Assembly: GCF_003852895.1 (NCBI RefSeq)
Contig: NZ_QUSW01000011.1
Span: 62,001 to 126,000, forward strand
Length of the DNA: 64,000 nt
Direction: 5' to 3'
Origin: Rhizobacter terrae
GTDB lineage: Bacteria > Pseudomonadota > Gammaproteobacteria > Burkholderiales > Burkholderiaceae_C
The position numbers and the translations under genes are program-made. The notes under the pieces are model-generated. The model was given only the letters and a program-made list of their open reading frames with translations, searched no databases and was not told where the DNA came from. Shown here in pieces: positions 51,510-62,748 of this stretch (its first letter is position 1; every line of letters begins with the position of its first letter).

Positions 51510-53339
51510 ATGCGCCGCGCCACAGCCGATTCTTCTTCCATCGCCGCCGCCCCGGCGGCTGCCGCGCCCGCGCGCGCCCACACCGATGGGCAGACCCTGC
51601 GCAAGCTGGTGCCCTACCTGTGGCGCTACCGGGTGCGGGTCATCCTGGCGCTGGCCTTCATGGTGGGTGCCAAGCTGGCCAACGTGGGCGTGCCGCTGCT
51701 GCTCAAGAAGCTGGTGGACAACCTGACGATTCCGCCGGGCGATGTTCGCGCCGTGCTGGTCGTGCCCATCGGGCTGCTGGTGGCCTACGGCGGCTTGCGG
51801 CTGTCGACCTCGCTCTTCACCGAGCTGCGCGAACTGGTCTTCGCCAAGGCGACTGAAGGCGCGGCGCGCAGCATCTCGCTGGAGGTCTTCAGGCACCTGC
51901 ATTCGCTCAGCCTGCGCTTCCACCTCGAACGCCAGACCGGCGGCATGACGCGCGACATCGAGCGTGGCACCCGAGGCGTGCAGTCGCTCATCTCGTACTC
52001 GCTGTACAGCATCATCCCCACGCTCATCGAGGTGGGCATCGTGCTCACGCTGCTGGGCGTGAAGTTCGACCCGTGGTTCGCCTGGATCACCCTGGGCGCG
52101 CTGGTGATCTACATCACCTTCACCGTGACGGTGACCAACTGGCGCACGCAGTTCCGCAAGCAGATGAACGAGTTCGACTCGACGGCGCATTCCAAGGCCA
52201 TCGACTCGCTCCTGAACTACGAGACGGTCAAGTACTTCAACAACGAGGCCTACGAGGCCAGGCGCTACGACGAGAGCCTGGAGCGGCTGCGAAAGGCGGC
52301 GCTGAAGTCGCAGACCACGCTGAGCATCCTCAATACCGGCCAGCAACTCATCATTGCCGGCGGGCTGGTGCTCATGCTGTGGCGCGCCACGAACGGCGTG
52401 GTGGCCGGCCACATGACGCTGGGCGACCTGGTGATGATCAACGCCTTCATGATCCAGCTGTACATCCCGCTCAATTTCCTGGGCGTGATCTACCGCGAGA
52501 TCAAGCAGTCGCTGACCGACCTGGACAAGATGTTCACGCTGATGGAGCGCGAGCGCGAGGTGGACGACGCGCCCGATGCCAAGCCGCTGGAGGTCAGCGC
52601 AGGCCGCGTCACCTTCGACCACGTCAGCTTTGCCTACGACCCGGCGCGGCCCATCCTGCATGACCTCAGCTTCGAGATCCCGCCCGGCAAGACGGTGGCG
52701 GTGGTGGGGCCGTCGGGCGCCGGCAAGAGCACGCTGGCGCGGCTGATGTACCGCTTCTACGACGTGACCGGCGGCGCGCTGCGCATCGACGGGCAGGACA
52801 TCCGGCAGGTGACGCAGGCCAGCCTGCGGCAGTCCATCGGCATCGTCCCGCAGGACACGGTGCTCTTCAACGACACGGTGGCCTACAACATCGCCTACGG
52901 CCGGGCCGGGGCCTCGCAGGACGAGGTCGAGGCGGCGGCCAAGGCGGCGCGCATCCACGACTTCATCACCGCCACGCCAAAAGGCTACGAGACCATGGTG
53001 GGCGAGCGCGGGCTCAAGCTGTCAGGCGGCGAGAAGCAGCGAGTGGCCATCGCCCGCACGCTCTTGAAGAACCCGCCCATCATGATCTTCGACGAGGCCA
53101 CCTCGGCGCTGGACTCGGCCAACGAGCGTGCCATCCAGGCCGAGCTGCAGGGCGTGGCGCGCAACAAGACGGCGCTGGTCATCGCCCACCGGCTGTCCAC
53201 CGTGGTCGACGCGCACCAGATTCTCGTGATGGAGTTGGGGCGGATCATCGAGCGCGGCACGCATGCCGAACTGCTGGCGCTCAACGGGCGCTATGCTGAC
53301 ATGTGGCGCTTGCAGCAGGCGGGGGATGACGCCGGGTGA
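51510..53339 (+). CDS. Atm1/HMT1-type ABC transporter (permease-ATPase fusion)
   Basis: A 609-residue half-transporter. About six membrane helices cover residues 40-320. The helical signature DSLLNYETVKYFNNEAYEA is that of Atm1/HMT1 exporters, which move glutathione-linked or heavy-metal compounds. The ATPase domain has Walker A (GPSGAGKST), signature (LSGGEKQRVAIARTLL) and Walker B (IMIFDEATSALD). It probably works as a dimer in the inner membrane. The N-terminus is Ala-rich. Bacterial relatives protect against metals and thiol stress; that is known of the family. The LysR gene begins 30 bases after its end. Confidence 0.88.
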   Translation: MRRATADSSSIAAAPAAAAPARAHTDGQTLRKLVPYLWRYRVRVILALAFMVGAKLANVGVPLLLKKLVDNLTIPPGDVRAVLVVPIGLLVAYGGLRLSTSLFTELRELVFAKATEGAARSISLEVFRHLHSLSLRFHLERQTGGMTRDIERGTRGVQSLISYSLYSIIPTLIEVGIVLTLLGVKFDPWFAWITLGALVIYITFTVTVTNWRTQFRKQMNEFDSTAHSKAIDSLLNYETVKYFNNEAYEARRYDESLERLRKAALKSQTTLSILNTGQQLIIAGGLVLMLWRATNGVVAGHMTLGDLVMINAFMIQLYIPLNFLGVIYREIKQSLTDLDKMFTLMEREREVDDAPDAKPLEVSAGRVTFDHVSFAYDPARPILHDLSFEIPPGKTVAVVGPSGAGKSTLARLMYRFYDVTGGALRIDGQDIRQVTQASLRQSIGIVPQDTVLFNDTVAYNIAYGRAGASQDEVEAAAKAARIHDFITATPKGYETMVGERGLKLSGGEKQRVAIARTLLKNPPIMIFDEATSALDSANERAIQAELQGVARNKTALVIAHRLSTVVDAHQILVMELGRIIERGTHAELLALNGRYADMWRLQQAGDDAG

Positions 53340-53369
53340 GTTGCAAGCCCGTGGACGACAAGACAACAC

Positions 53370-54287
53370 ATGGAAACCAAGTGGCTTGAAGACTTCGTGA
53401 GCCTGGCCGAGACGAGGAGCTTCTCCCGTTCGGCCCAGTTGCGGCACGTGACCCAGCCGGCGTTCTCGCGCCGCATCCAGGCGCTGGAAGCCTGGGCTGG
53501 GCTGGACCTGGTGGACCGGTCCTCCTACCCGACGCGGCTCACGCCCGCGGGCGAGACCTTCCACTCGCAGGCCCTGGAAATCCTGGGCAGCCTGCAGGCC
53601 ACCCGCAACATGATGCGCGGCCACCAGGTGGCCGGGCAGGACATGATCGAGTTCGCGGTGCCGCACTCGCTGGCCTTCACCTTCTTCCCGCACTGGGTGA
53701 TGGACCTGCGCAAGCGCTTCGGCGCCGTCAAGAGCCGGCTCACCGCGCTGAACGTGCACGACGCCGTCATGCAGCTCACCGAAGGCAGCTGCGACCTGCT
53801 CATCGCCTACCACCACCCCTCGCAGCCGCTGCAGCTCAGCCCCGACCGCTACGAGATGCTCAGCCTCGGCCACGAGACCATCGCGCCCTACGCCAAGGCC
53901 GACGACGATGGCCAGCCGATGTTCCACATCCCGGCCGGCACCGGTGCCAAGGTGCCCTTCCTCAGCTACGGCTCGGGTGCCTACCTGGGCCGGCTGGTGG
54001 ACCTGATCGTCAAGCTTTCGCCGGTACCGCTCAACCTCGAGCCCATTTACGAGACCGACATGGCCGAAGGCCTGAAGGCGATGGCGCAGGAAGGCCACGG
54101 CCTGGCCTTCCTGCCGGGCAGCTCGGTGAAGAAGGAGCTCAAGAGCAAGCGGCTGGTGCGGGCCTCCGCGCCTGGGGCCTGCGAGCTGTCCATGGAAGTG
54201 CGCATTTACCGCGAACGGCCGGAAGTCGCCCGCCACATCAAGCCCGGCGCTCAGGCGCTGTGGGACTTTCTGCGCGACTCGGCCTGA
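53370..54287 (+). CDS. LysR-family transcriptional regulator
   Basis: A 305-residue LysR protein. The helix-turn-helix is in the first 60 residues (TRSFSRSAQLRHVTQPAFSR). The ligand domain has MIEFAVPHSLAFTFFPHWV and, near 240, MAEGLKAMAQEGHGLAFLPG. Such LysR proteins sense small organic acids or amino acids. It is followed in the same direction by aspA and the glt genes, which may be its targets; the 202-base gap contains symmetric elements. The ribosome site is weak. The target assignment is inference. Confidence 0.88.
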   Translation: METKWLEDFVSLAETRSFSRSAQLRHVTQPAFSRRIQALEAWAGLDLVDRSSYPTRLTPAGETFHSQALEILGSLQATRNMMRGHQVAGQDMIEFAVPHSLAFTFFPHWVMDLRKRFGAVKSRLTALNVHDAVMQLTEGSCDLLIAYHHPSQPLQLSPDRYEMLSLGHETIAPYAKADDDGQPMFHIPAGTGAKVPFLSYGSGAYLGRLVDLIVKLSPVPLNLEPIYETDMAEGLKAMAQEGHGLAFLPGSSVKKELKSKRLVRASAPGACELSMEVRIYRERPEVARHIKPGAQALWDFLRDSA

Positions 54288-54307
54288 TTTCCACTTCGCC
54301 GGCAGGG

Positions 54308-54347
54308 CTCGGTTTTCCGAGAAAAATCCGGTCGCGGCATCGGATTT
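54308..54347. terminator. Two hairpins after the LysR gene
   Basis: CTCGG/CCGAG (54308-54312 with 54317-54321, TTTT loop) and AAATCCG/CGGATTT (54324-54330 with 54341-54347) lie in tandem, 20 bases after the LysR stop. There is no T-run, so they may be weak terminators or processing signals. Confidence 0.35.
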
Positions 54348-54393
54348 CCGAATGCATCCTGCGTTCGGGATCAGGGTTTGCACGAGGTGCCTT

Positions 54394-54403
54394 GGGTTAA
54401 CCC
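54394..54403. promoter_or_regulatory. GGGTTAACCC palindrome upstream of aspA
   Basis: A perfect ten-base palindrome, GGGTTAACCC, lies 86 bases before the chosen aspA start, flanked by TTTGCAC upstream and TATAGG downstream. It is a candidate binding site or part of a promoter. No regulator is proven. Confidence 0.35.
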
Positions 54404-54489
54404 TATAGGCGCATGCAACAAACGCATACACCCTCCGAGAATCAGCATTGGACCCCGCGAGAAGGGCAAACGTACAGTCCGCGTCCAAT

Positions 54490-55905
<1,416 letters not shown>

Positions 55906-55967
55906 GCGTTGCATTGGATGCCTGTTGACCCAGGTCCTCTCACGCACACGTTCGGGAACACCCAATC

Positions 55968-56891
55968 ATGAAGTCGTTGCCTCTCATCCGCCGGGCACTC
56001 GCGGCCACCGCCGCCCTTGCCGCCTTTTCAGCCGTCGCCGCCAACAAGGAAGCGGTGCCGGCCCCCAGCGGCCCCACGCTGGACCGCATCAAGCAAACGG
56101 GCAAGATCATCATCGCCCACCGCGAGTCGTCCGTGCCCTTGTCCTACGTGGACGCCAACAAGAAGCCCGTGGGCTACGCCGTGGACCTGTGCCTGAAGCT
56201 GGCCGATGCCGTCAAGAAGAAGCTGAACATGCCCAAGCTGGAGGTCTCGTACGTGATGGTGACCGGCGCCACGCGCATTCCCGTCATCGCCGAAGGCAAG
56301 GCCGACCTCGAATGCGGCTCGACCACCAACAACGCCGAGCGGCGGCAGAAGGTCGCCTTCACTGTGCCGCACTACATCACCGGCGCGCGCTACCTGGTGC
56401 GCGCCGACAGCAAGATCGACGACCTGCCCAACTTCGACGGCAAGAAACTCGTGTCCACCAAGGGCACCACGCCGCTGAAGGCGGTGAACGCGGCCAACAA
56501 GGAGCGGCTGATCGGCATCACCGTGCTGGAAGCGGCTGACCATGCCGCCGCGGTGGCGATGGTGGAAAACGGCGAGGCCGACGGCTTCGCGATGGACGAT
56601 GTGCTGCTGTACGGCCTGCGGTCCGAACGCCCGGACCCGAACAAGCTCAAGGTGGTCGGCAAGTTCCTGACCATCGAGCCGCTGGCCATCATGCTCAGCA
56701 AGGACGACCCGGAGTTCAAGCGCATCATCGACGACGAGATGAAGCGGATGATCACCAGCCGCGAGGCCTACGCCATTTACGACAAGTGGTTCACGCAGCC
56801 GATCCCGCCGAAGAACGTGTCGTTGAACATGCCCATGAACTACCTCCTGAAGGACTTCTGGAAATACCCCACGGACCAAGTGCCGTACTGA
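55968..56891 (+). CDS. Amino-acid ABC transporter periplasmic binding protein (GltI-like, first copy)
   Basis: A 307-residue polar amino-acid-binding protein. The signal peptide ends after AVAA, near residue 25. The GltI-like mature part has IIAHRESSVPLSYVD, DLECGSTTNNAERR and VENGEADGFAMDDVLLYG, and ends in IYDKWFTQPIPPKNVSLN. It binds glutamate, aspartate or a similar acid in the periplasm. It lies 62 bases after aspA and 114 bases before a second such gene. It is more like the truncated gene at 63628-64000 than like its neighbour. The exact ligand is unknown. Confidence 0.88.
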   Translation: MKSLPLIRRALAATAALAAFSAVAANKEAVPAPSGPTLDRIKQTGKIIIAHRESSVPLSYVDANKKPVGYAVDLCLKLADAVKKKLNMPKLEVSYVMVTGATRIPVIAEGKADLECGSTTNNAERRQKVAFTVPHYITGARYLVRADSKIDDLPNFDGKKLVSTKGTTPLKAVNAANKERLIGITVLEAADHAAAVAMVENGEADGFAMDDVLLYGLRSERPDPNKLKVVGKFLTIEPLAIMLSKDDPEFKRIIDDEMKRMITSREAYAIYDKWFTQPIPPKNVSLNMPMNYLLKDFWKYPTDQVPY

Positions 56892-56930
56892 AAGAAGCCC
56901 TCTTCTCCTGATCTTCCCTGATAGGTACGA

Positions 56931-56952
56931 ATCTACGTGGTTTTGCGTAGAT
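56931..56952. promoter_or_regulatory. Inverted repeat before the second binding-protein gene
   Basis: ATCTACG (56931-56937) and CGTAGAT (56946-56952) are perfect complements around an 8-base spacer. They lie 53 bases before the gltI start. It could be a regulator binding site for the transporter genes. The regulator is unknown. Confidence 0.4.
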
Positions 56953-57005
56953 GCCCATCCATAGAATTTCGTTGTCTGCTCTTCCAACACACTGAAGGAG
57001 TCTCC

Positions 57006-57893
57006 ATGAAGAAGACCATGCTCGCCCTGGCTGCCGTGATGGCGGTGGGTGTTGCGCACGCCGAGGACACGCTGAAGAAGATCAAGGACAGTGGCGCCAT
57101 CACCATGGGCGTGCGCGAGTCCTCCGGCCTGTCCTACACCATCGGTGACGGGAAGTACGTCGGCTACCACATCGACGTCTGCACCAAGGTCGTCGCCGAC
57201 CTGGAAAAGGCCGTCGGCAAGAAGATCGAGATCAAGTACCAGCCGGTCACTTCGCAGAACCGCATCCCGCTCGTTCAGAACGGCACCGTGGACCTCGAGT
57301 GCGGCTCGACCACCAACAACGCCACCCGCCAGAAGGACGTCGCCTTTGCCGTGACGACCTTCGTGGAGGAAGTGCGCATCGCCGTGAAGGCCAACTCCGG
57401 CATCACGGGCATCAACCAGCTCGCGGGCAAGACGGTGGCCACCACCACCGGCACCACGTCGGTGCAGACGCTGCGCAAGCATGAGCGCGCCACCGGCGTC
57501 GACTTCAAGGAGCTCTTCGGCAAGGACCACGCCGACAGCTTCCTGCTGCTCGAATCCGGCCGTGCCGATGCCTTCGTGATGGACGGTTCCATCCTGGCCA
57601 AGAACATCGCCTCGTCCAAGAACCCGAGCGACTTCAAGATCGTCGGCGAAGTGCTGTCGGTCGAGCCGATCGCCATCATGATGCGCAAGGACGACCCCGC
57701 CTTCAAGAAGGCGGTGGACGACAGCATCAAGAACCAGATCAAGACCGGCGACCTGGCCAAGACCTACGACAAGTGGTTCATGCAACCGATCCCGCCTGCG
57801 GGCGCGAAGATCGGCCTGCCGGTGAGCGAGGCCACCAAGGCGGCCTGGGCAAACCCCAACGACAAGCCGATGGAAGAGTACGCAAAGAAGTAA
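57006..57893 (+). CDS. gltI: Glutamate/aspartate ABC transporter binding protein (GltI)
   Basis: A 295-residue periplasmic binding protein. A signal peptide of about 19 residues ends in VAHA. TSQNRIPLVQNGTVDLECGS and then TTNNATRQKDVAFA match E. coli GltI; GKDHADSFLLLESGRADAFV and KTYDKWFMQPIPPAG complete it. It would deliver glutamate or aspartate to GltJ and GltK. AAGGAG lies 6 bases before the ATG at 57006. A terminator-like hairpin separates it from gltJ, giving more binding protein than permease. Confidence 0.9.
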   Translation: MKKTMLALAAVMAVGVAHAEDTLKKIKDSGAITMGVRESSGLSYTIGDGKYVGYHIDVCTKVVADLEKAVGKKIEIKYQPVTSQNRIPLVQNGTVDLECGSTTNNATRQKDVAFAVTTFVEEVRIAVKANSGITGINQLAGKTVATTTGTTSVQTLRKHERATGVDFKELFGKDHADSFLLLESGRADAFVMDGSILAKNIASSKNPSDFKIVGEVLSVEPIAIMMRKDDPAFKKAVDDSIKNQIKTGDLAKTYDKWFMQPIPPAGAKIGLPVSEATKAAWANPNDKPMEEYAKK

Positions 57894-57958
57894 GTCGACA
57901 GCAATGGACCGGACGGTTAGGCTTGCGGCTCGCGCCTGCGGCCTGACAGGTCCGGCGA

Positions 57959-57993
57959 GCGCGGCGCCCGGTTGAACGGCGTCGCGCTTTTTT
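57959..57993 (+). terminator. Hairpin with T-run between gltI and gltJ
   Basis: GCGCGGCGCC (57959-57968) pairs with GGCGTCGCGC (57978-57987), with one G-T pair, followed by six Ts (57988-57993). It lies 65 bases after gltI. It probably gives partial termination, so permease genes are expressed less than the binding protein. Confidence 0.8.
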
Positions 57994-58049
57994 CTGGTGG
58001 CCGTGCCCGGAGGGGTCAAGGGCCGGTGCACCGAAAGTAGGAGGCGGAT

Positions 58050-58760
58050 TTGGGTAGCAAATGGGACTGGCAGGTCTTCCTGCAGGACACGGGGGGAGGG
58101 CGGACCTACCTCGAATGGCTGATGTCAGCCTGGGGCTGGACGCTGTCGGTGGCGATCCTGTCGCTGGTGGTGGCGCTGGTGGTGGGCTCATTGATGGGCA
58201 TCTTGCGCACCACGCCCAGCAAATGGCTGGTGTTCATCGGAACGGCGTGGACGGAGCTCTTCCGCAACATCCCGCTGCTGGTCCAGATCTTCCTCTGGTA
58301 CCACGTGATTCCTTCAATCTTCCTGTCGCTGCGCGCGATCCCCAGCTTCGTGCTGGTGGTGTTCGCCCTCGGCTTCTTCACCTCGGCGCGGATTTCCGAG
58401 CAGGTCAAGGCCGGCATCCAGGCGCTGCCCAAGGGCCAGCGCTACGCGGGCCTGGCCATGGGCCTCACGCTGCCGCAGGTCTACCGCTTCGTGCTGCTGC
58501 CGATGGCGTTTCGCATCGTCATCCCGCCGCTCACGTCCGAGTCGATGAACATCATCAAGAACTCGTCGGTGGCGTTTGCGGTGAGCATCGCCGAGTTGAC
58601 CATGTTCGCCATGCAGGCTCAGGAAGAAACCTCCCGCGGCATCGAGGTCTACCTCGCGGTGACGGGCCTGTATTTCATCTCCGCCTTCGCGATCAACCGC
58701 ATTGCGCTGGTCATTGAGCAGCGCGTCCAGGTGCCCGGCATGATCGGAGGTGGCAAATGA
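58050..58760 (+). CDS. gltJ: Glutamate/aspartate ABC transporter permease GltJ
   Basis: A 236-residue inner-membrane permease of the His/Glu/Gln family. It has about five membrane segments. ELFRNIPLLVQIFLWYHVIP and the EAA-like loop (KGQRYAGLAMGLTLPQVYRF) are typical of GltJ. A TTG at 58050 is chosen as start because AGGAGGCGGA lies directly upstream. It overlaps gltK by ATGA. It carries acidic amino acids across the inner membrane with GltK and GltL. Confidence 0.9.
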   Translation: MGSKWDWQVFLQDTGGGRTYLEWLMSAWGWTLSVAILSLVVALVVGSLMGILRTTPSKWLVFIGTAWTELFRNIPLLVQIFLWYHVIPSIFLSLRAIPSFVLVVFALGFFTSARISEQVKAGIQALPKGQRYAGLAMGLTLPQVYRFVLLPMAFRIVIPPLTSESMNIIKNSSVAFAVSIAELTMFAMQAQEETSRGIEVYLAVTGLYFISAFAINRIALVIEQRVQVPGMIGGGK

Positions 58761-59428
58761 TTTCCGCCCTCGATTTCAGCTTCCTGAACTGGGGCGTCGT
58801 CGTCAGCTTCATCTCGAAGGGATTCTTCTTCTCGATCCAGCTGACGGTGATCGCCATGATCGGCGGCATCATCCTCGGTACGCTGCTCGCGCTGATGCGC
58901 CTGTCGGGCAAGCCCTGGCTGGTGATGCCAGCCGCGGCCTACGTGAACACGCTGCGCTCCATCCCGCTGGTGATGGTGATCCTGTGGTTCTTCCTGCTGA
59001 TCCCGATGATCATCGGCCGGCCCATGGGCGCGGAGCTGTCGGCCCTCATCACCTTCACGGTGTTCGAGGCCGCCTACTACTCCGAGATCATGCGCGCGGG
59101 CATCCAGTCGGTGCCCAAGGGGCAGGTGTACGCCGGCTATGCGGTGGGCATGACCTACAAGCAGTGCATGCAGCTCGTGGTGCTGCCGCAGGCTTTCCGC
59201 AACATGCTGCCGGTGCTGCTCACGCAGACCATCATCCTGTTCCAGGACACCTCGCTGGTCTATGCCATTGGCGCCTACGACATGCTCAAGGGCTTCGAGA
59301 TCGCCGGCAAGAACTTCAACCGGCCGGTGGAGACCTACCTCGTGGCGGCAGTCGTCTACTTCGTCATCTGCTTCAGCCTGTCGATGCTCGTGCGGCGGCT
59401 GCAAAAGAAAATCCAGATCATTCGCTAA
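58757..59428 (+). CDS. gltK: Glutamate/aspartate ABC transporter permease GltK
   Basis: A 223-residue inner-membrane permease, second of the pair. The motif [20 protein letters not shown] and the loop [20 protein letters not shown] are characteristic. It starts in the ATGA overlap with gltJ and ends 13 bases before gltL. It forms a heterodimer with GltJ. The fine substrate choice is set by the binding protein. Confidence 0.9.
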   Translation: MISALDFSFLNWGVVVSFISKGFFFSIQLTVIAMIGGIILGTLLALMRLSGKPWLVMPAAAYVNTLRSIPLVMVILWFFLLIPMIIGRPMGAELSALITFTVFEAAYYSEIMRAGIQSVPKGQVYAGYAVGMTYKQCMQLVVLPQAFRNMLPVLLTQTIILFQDTSLVYAIGAYDMLKGFEIAGKNFNRPVETYLVAAVVYFVICFSLSMLVRRLQKKIQIIR

Positions 59429-59441
59429 GGCCTTGCAAACC

Positions 59442-60176
<735 letters not shown>

Positions 60177-60201
60177 ACGGGGCGCGATGGGCGCTCGGAC
60201 G

Positions 60202-60588
60202 CTAGGCCAGGTCCTCGTGCAGGCAAAGGATGTTGCCTTCCGGGTCCTCGAACCACGCGGCCTTCTCCGAGCCCAGCACACACACATGGCCCTCGGTCTT
60301 GAGCCCCGGGAAGTCATAGTCTGCGAATACCACGCCGCGTGACTTCAGCGCCGAGATGGCGTTGGCGATGTCTGCCACCCGGAAACTGAGGGCCGTGTGC
60401 TGCGCCTTCGTTCCCTCAGGCTTGGGAAACAGCGCGATCTCGGTCCCGCCGCAGCGGTAGACGAACTTGCCATCCGGCTTGCCGCCCAAGGGCGTCAGGC
60501 CCAGCGAGTTCTCGTAGAAGTGGCGTGCACGGTCCATGTCCTTCACGGGCAGGATGCATGTCACTTCGGTGCTGGGGAATGCACTCAT
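60202..60588 (-). CDS. VOC-family protein (glyoxalase/bleomycin-resistance fold)
   Basis: A 128-residue protein of the vicinal-oxygen-chelate fold. It has ILPVKDMDRARHFYENSLGL at the start and AAWFEDPEGNILCLHED at the end, typical of the family, with a probable metal-binding glutamate near the C-terminus (E in CLHED). Members act in dioxygenase, glyoxalase or resistance roles; the specific function is unknown. The ATG at 60586-60588 follows GGAGG; the longer frame to 61119 overlaps other genes. Its gene lies between gltL and the SRPBCC gene. Confidence 0.82.
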   Translation of the reverse strand: MSAFPSTEVTCILPVKDMDRARHFYENSLGLTPLGGKPDGKFVYRCGGTEIALFPKPEGTKAQHTALSFRVADIANAISALKSRGVVFADYDFPGLKTEGHVCVLGSEKAAWFEDPEGNILCLHEDLA

Positions 60589-60701
60589 GCAGGAACCTCC
60601 TTGCAGCGCGCTGCGGGACGTTCCAGGGTTGTAGGCCGGAAGCGGGTCCGGCGCAAGAGCCGGACCCCAGGGTGGCAGCCCTTCGACGCAGGCGCTCGCC
60701 C

Positions 60702-61205
60702 TTACCTGGCATCCAGCAGCCGCACCCCCAGCTGCCGGGCCAATCCCTGCGCTCCCGCCTTCATCACCCCGTTGTGGTTCCACCGGAACACCGGCGCCAG
60801 CAAAGGCGCGGTCAGGCGCATCCATCGCGAGCCCAGGTCCACGCACCAGGTGTAGCGAACCCGGGTGGTCTGGCCGTCGGGCACCAGCTCCCAGGTTCCT
60901 GTCCCCTGCAACTGCCCCGTCGCGCGGCCTTGCATGCGTCGCGGACGCTGCATCTGCACCACCTTCACGTCGAACGCCACGCCATACGGCAGCCGGCTGC
61001 TCCACGCGATGTGTCGCACCGCGCCCATGCCGTCCGCGTCGCCCGGATCCAGCTCCTGCACCGATTTCACGTACGGCCACCACGACGGCCATTCCTCCGT
61101 GGCCTTCAGGGCGTCCCACACGCGCTCGATGGGCGCATCCAGGTGCCAGTCGCTGACGAGCTGGAACTGCGCGGCCTCGGCCGCAGGCATGGCGGCGGCG
61201 CTCAC
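60702..61205 (-). CDS. SRPBCC-family protein
   Basis: A 167-residue SRPBCC (START/Bet v1-like) protein. The pattern SDWHLDAPIERVWDALKATE, then WPSWWPYVKSVQEL, and GTGTWELVPDGQTTRVRYTW is typical of polyketide-cyclase/dehydrase-like members that bind hydrophobic ligands. The function is unknown. The GTG at 61203-61205 overlaps the stop of the upstream gene (GTGA), which suggests translational coupling; an ATG at 61190 is an alternative. Its neighbour is also a small ligand-binding fold protein. Confidence 0.78.
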   Translation of the reverse strand: MSAAAMPAAEAAQFQLVSDWHLDAPIERVWDALKATEEWPSWWPYVKSVQELDPGDADGMGAVRHIAWSSRLPYGVAFDVKVVQMQRPRRMQGRATGQLQGTGTWELVPDGQTTRVRYTWCVDLGSRWMRLTAPLLAPVFRWNHNGVMKAGAQGLARQLGVRLLDAR

Positions 61206-61597
61206 TTCGGGCCGGCCGCGCCGGAGGCGGCGGTGTCGTAGGTGCCGATGAAGCGACTCACCTGGCCGTCCCTCACGTTGAACACGTGCACCCAGTCGGT
61301 CTCGAACACGCCGCCGCCGGGCAGGGCCTGGGTGCGCTCCCAGCCGAGCACGGTGACGTGGTCGGGCCCGGCGAGGAACTCCCGCGGCTCGAAGGCCTGG
61401 ATTCCGTCCAGCTCCGCCACGTGGCCGAACCAGGTGGCCACCGCCTGCTTGCCCCGGAAGGTGCCCATGTACGCCAAGCCGATGCTGCCGCGGTGGATCC
61501 ACTCCACGTCATCGCTCAGCATGCCCAGCAGCGCGGGGATGTCGCCGCGTCCGAAGGCGCCGTACAAGGCCTGGATGATTTCGGTGGGGGTGCTCAT
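61202..61597 (-). CDS. SnoaL/NTF2-like protein
   Basis: A 131-residue protein of the SnoaL-like NTF2 fold: IIQALYGAFGRGDIPALLGM, then DDVEWIHRG, and FRGKQAVATWFGHVAELDGI. These proteins include small cyclases and isomerases, but many are uncharacterised. AGGAG precedes the ATG at 61595-61597. It overlaps the SRPBCC gene by 4 bases and is divergent from pyrC with 94 bases between. Together the two may bind the same hydrophobic molecule; that is inference only. Confidence 0.8.
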   Translation of the reverse strand: MSTPTEIIQALYGAFGRGDIPALLGMLSDDVEWIHRGSIGLAYMGTFRGKQAVATWFGHVAELDGIQAFEPREFLAGPDHVTVLGWERTQALPGGGVFETDWVHVFNVRDGQVSRFIGTYDTAASGAAGPK

Positions 61598-61691
61598 GGT
61601 CGTCTCCTGCGGGTGTGAAGTGTTCCCGTGATGCGACCGGTATACGCCCGATGAGCCGGACCGGATGCACCCGGGTGAGAAAATCCGCGCC

Positions 61692-62726
61692 ATGACGCAA
61701 ACCCTCACCATCACCCGCCCCGACGACTGGCATCTTCACGTGCGCGACGGCGCCGCGATGCGCAGCGTGGTCCCCCACAGCGCCGCGCAGATGGGCCGGG
61801 CGCTCATCATGCCCAACCTCAAGCCGCCGGTGACCACCGCGACGCAGGCGGCCGACTACCGCCAGCGCATCCTGGACGCGGTGCCGCCGGGCATGGATTT
61901 CCAGCCGCTGATGTCGCTGTACCTCACCGACAAGCTGGCGCCCGAGGAGATCGTTCGCGCCAAGGCCGCAGGCGTCGTCGCCCTGAAGCTCTATCCGGCC
62001 GGCGCCACCACCAACAGCGATGCCGGCGTCACCGACATCCGCAAGACTTACAAGACGCTGGAGGCCATGCAGCGGGAGGGCTTGCTGCTGCTGGTGCACG
62101 GCGAAGTGACCGACCCGTCCATCGACATCTTCGACCGCGAGAAGGCCTTCATCGACACGCAGCTCATCCCGCTGCGCGCGGACTTCCCGGAGCTGAAGAT
62201 CGTGGTCGAGCACATGACCACCAGGGATGCCGCCCAGTACGTGGCCGAAGCGGACAAGTTCACCGCCGCCACCATCACCGCGCACCACCTGCTCTACAAC
62301 CGCAACGCCATCTTCACCGGCGGCATCCGTCCGCACTACTACTGCCTGCCGGTGCTCAAGCGCGAGGAGCACCGCGTCGCGCTGGTGAAGGCCGCCACCT
62401 CCGGCAGCGACAAGTTCTTCCTCGGCACCGACAGCGCCCCGCATGCCTCGCACCTGAAGGAGCATGCGACGGGGTGCGCCGGCTGCTACACCGCGCTCAG
62501 TGCGCTGGAGATGTATGCCGAGGCCTTCGACAACGCAGGCGCCCTTGACAAGCTCGAAGCCTTCGCCAGTCTCAACGGCCCGAAGTTCTATGGTTTGGCA
62601 CCCAACCCCGGCAAGGTGACGCTGCGCAAGGAGTCGTGGACGCTGCCCGAATCCGTTCCCTTCGGCGAGGCCGAGCTCAAGCCCTTGCGCGGCGGCGAGA
62701 CGCTGCCCTGGCGCGTCGTGGCCTGA
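61692..62726 (+). CDS. pyrC: Dihydroorotase, PyrC type
   Basis: A 344-residue zinc amidohydrolase. [10 protein letters not shown] gives H14 and H16; the carboxylated lysine is K99 in [15 protein letters not shown]. The other metal ligands are in LLVHGEV and VEHMTT, and the catalytic Asp in LGTDSAPH. It closes carbamoyl-aspartate to dihydroorotate in pyrimidine synthesis. The length matches E. coli PyrC. The ATG at 61692 is used; an upstream frame at 61665 adds 9 codons. It is followed by a LysR gene 22 bases later. Confidence 0.93.
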   Translation: MTQTLTITRPDDWHLHVRDGAAMRSVVPHSAAQMGRALIMPNLKPPVTTATQAADYRQRILDAVPPGMDFQPLMSLYLTDKLAPEEIVRAKAAGVVALKLYPAGATTNSDAGVTDIRKTYKTLEAMQREGLLLLVHGEVTDPSIDIFDREKAFIDTQLIPLRADFPELKIVVEHMTTRDAAQYVAEADKFTAATITAHHLLYNRNAIFTGGIRPHYYCLPVLKREEHRVALVKAATSGSDKFFLGTDSAPHASHLKEHATGCAGCYTALSALEMYAEAFDNAGALDKLEAFASLNGPKFYGLAPNPGKVTLRKESWTLPESVPFGEAELKPLRGGETLPWRVVA

Positions 62727-62748
62727 CCCCCGTCGAGCCACGCACGGC

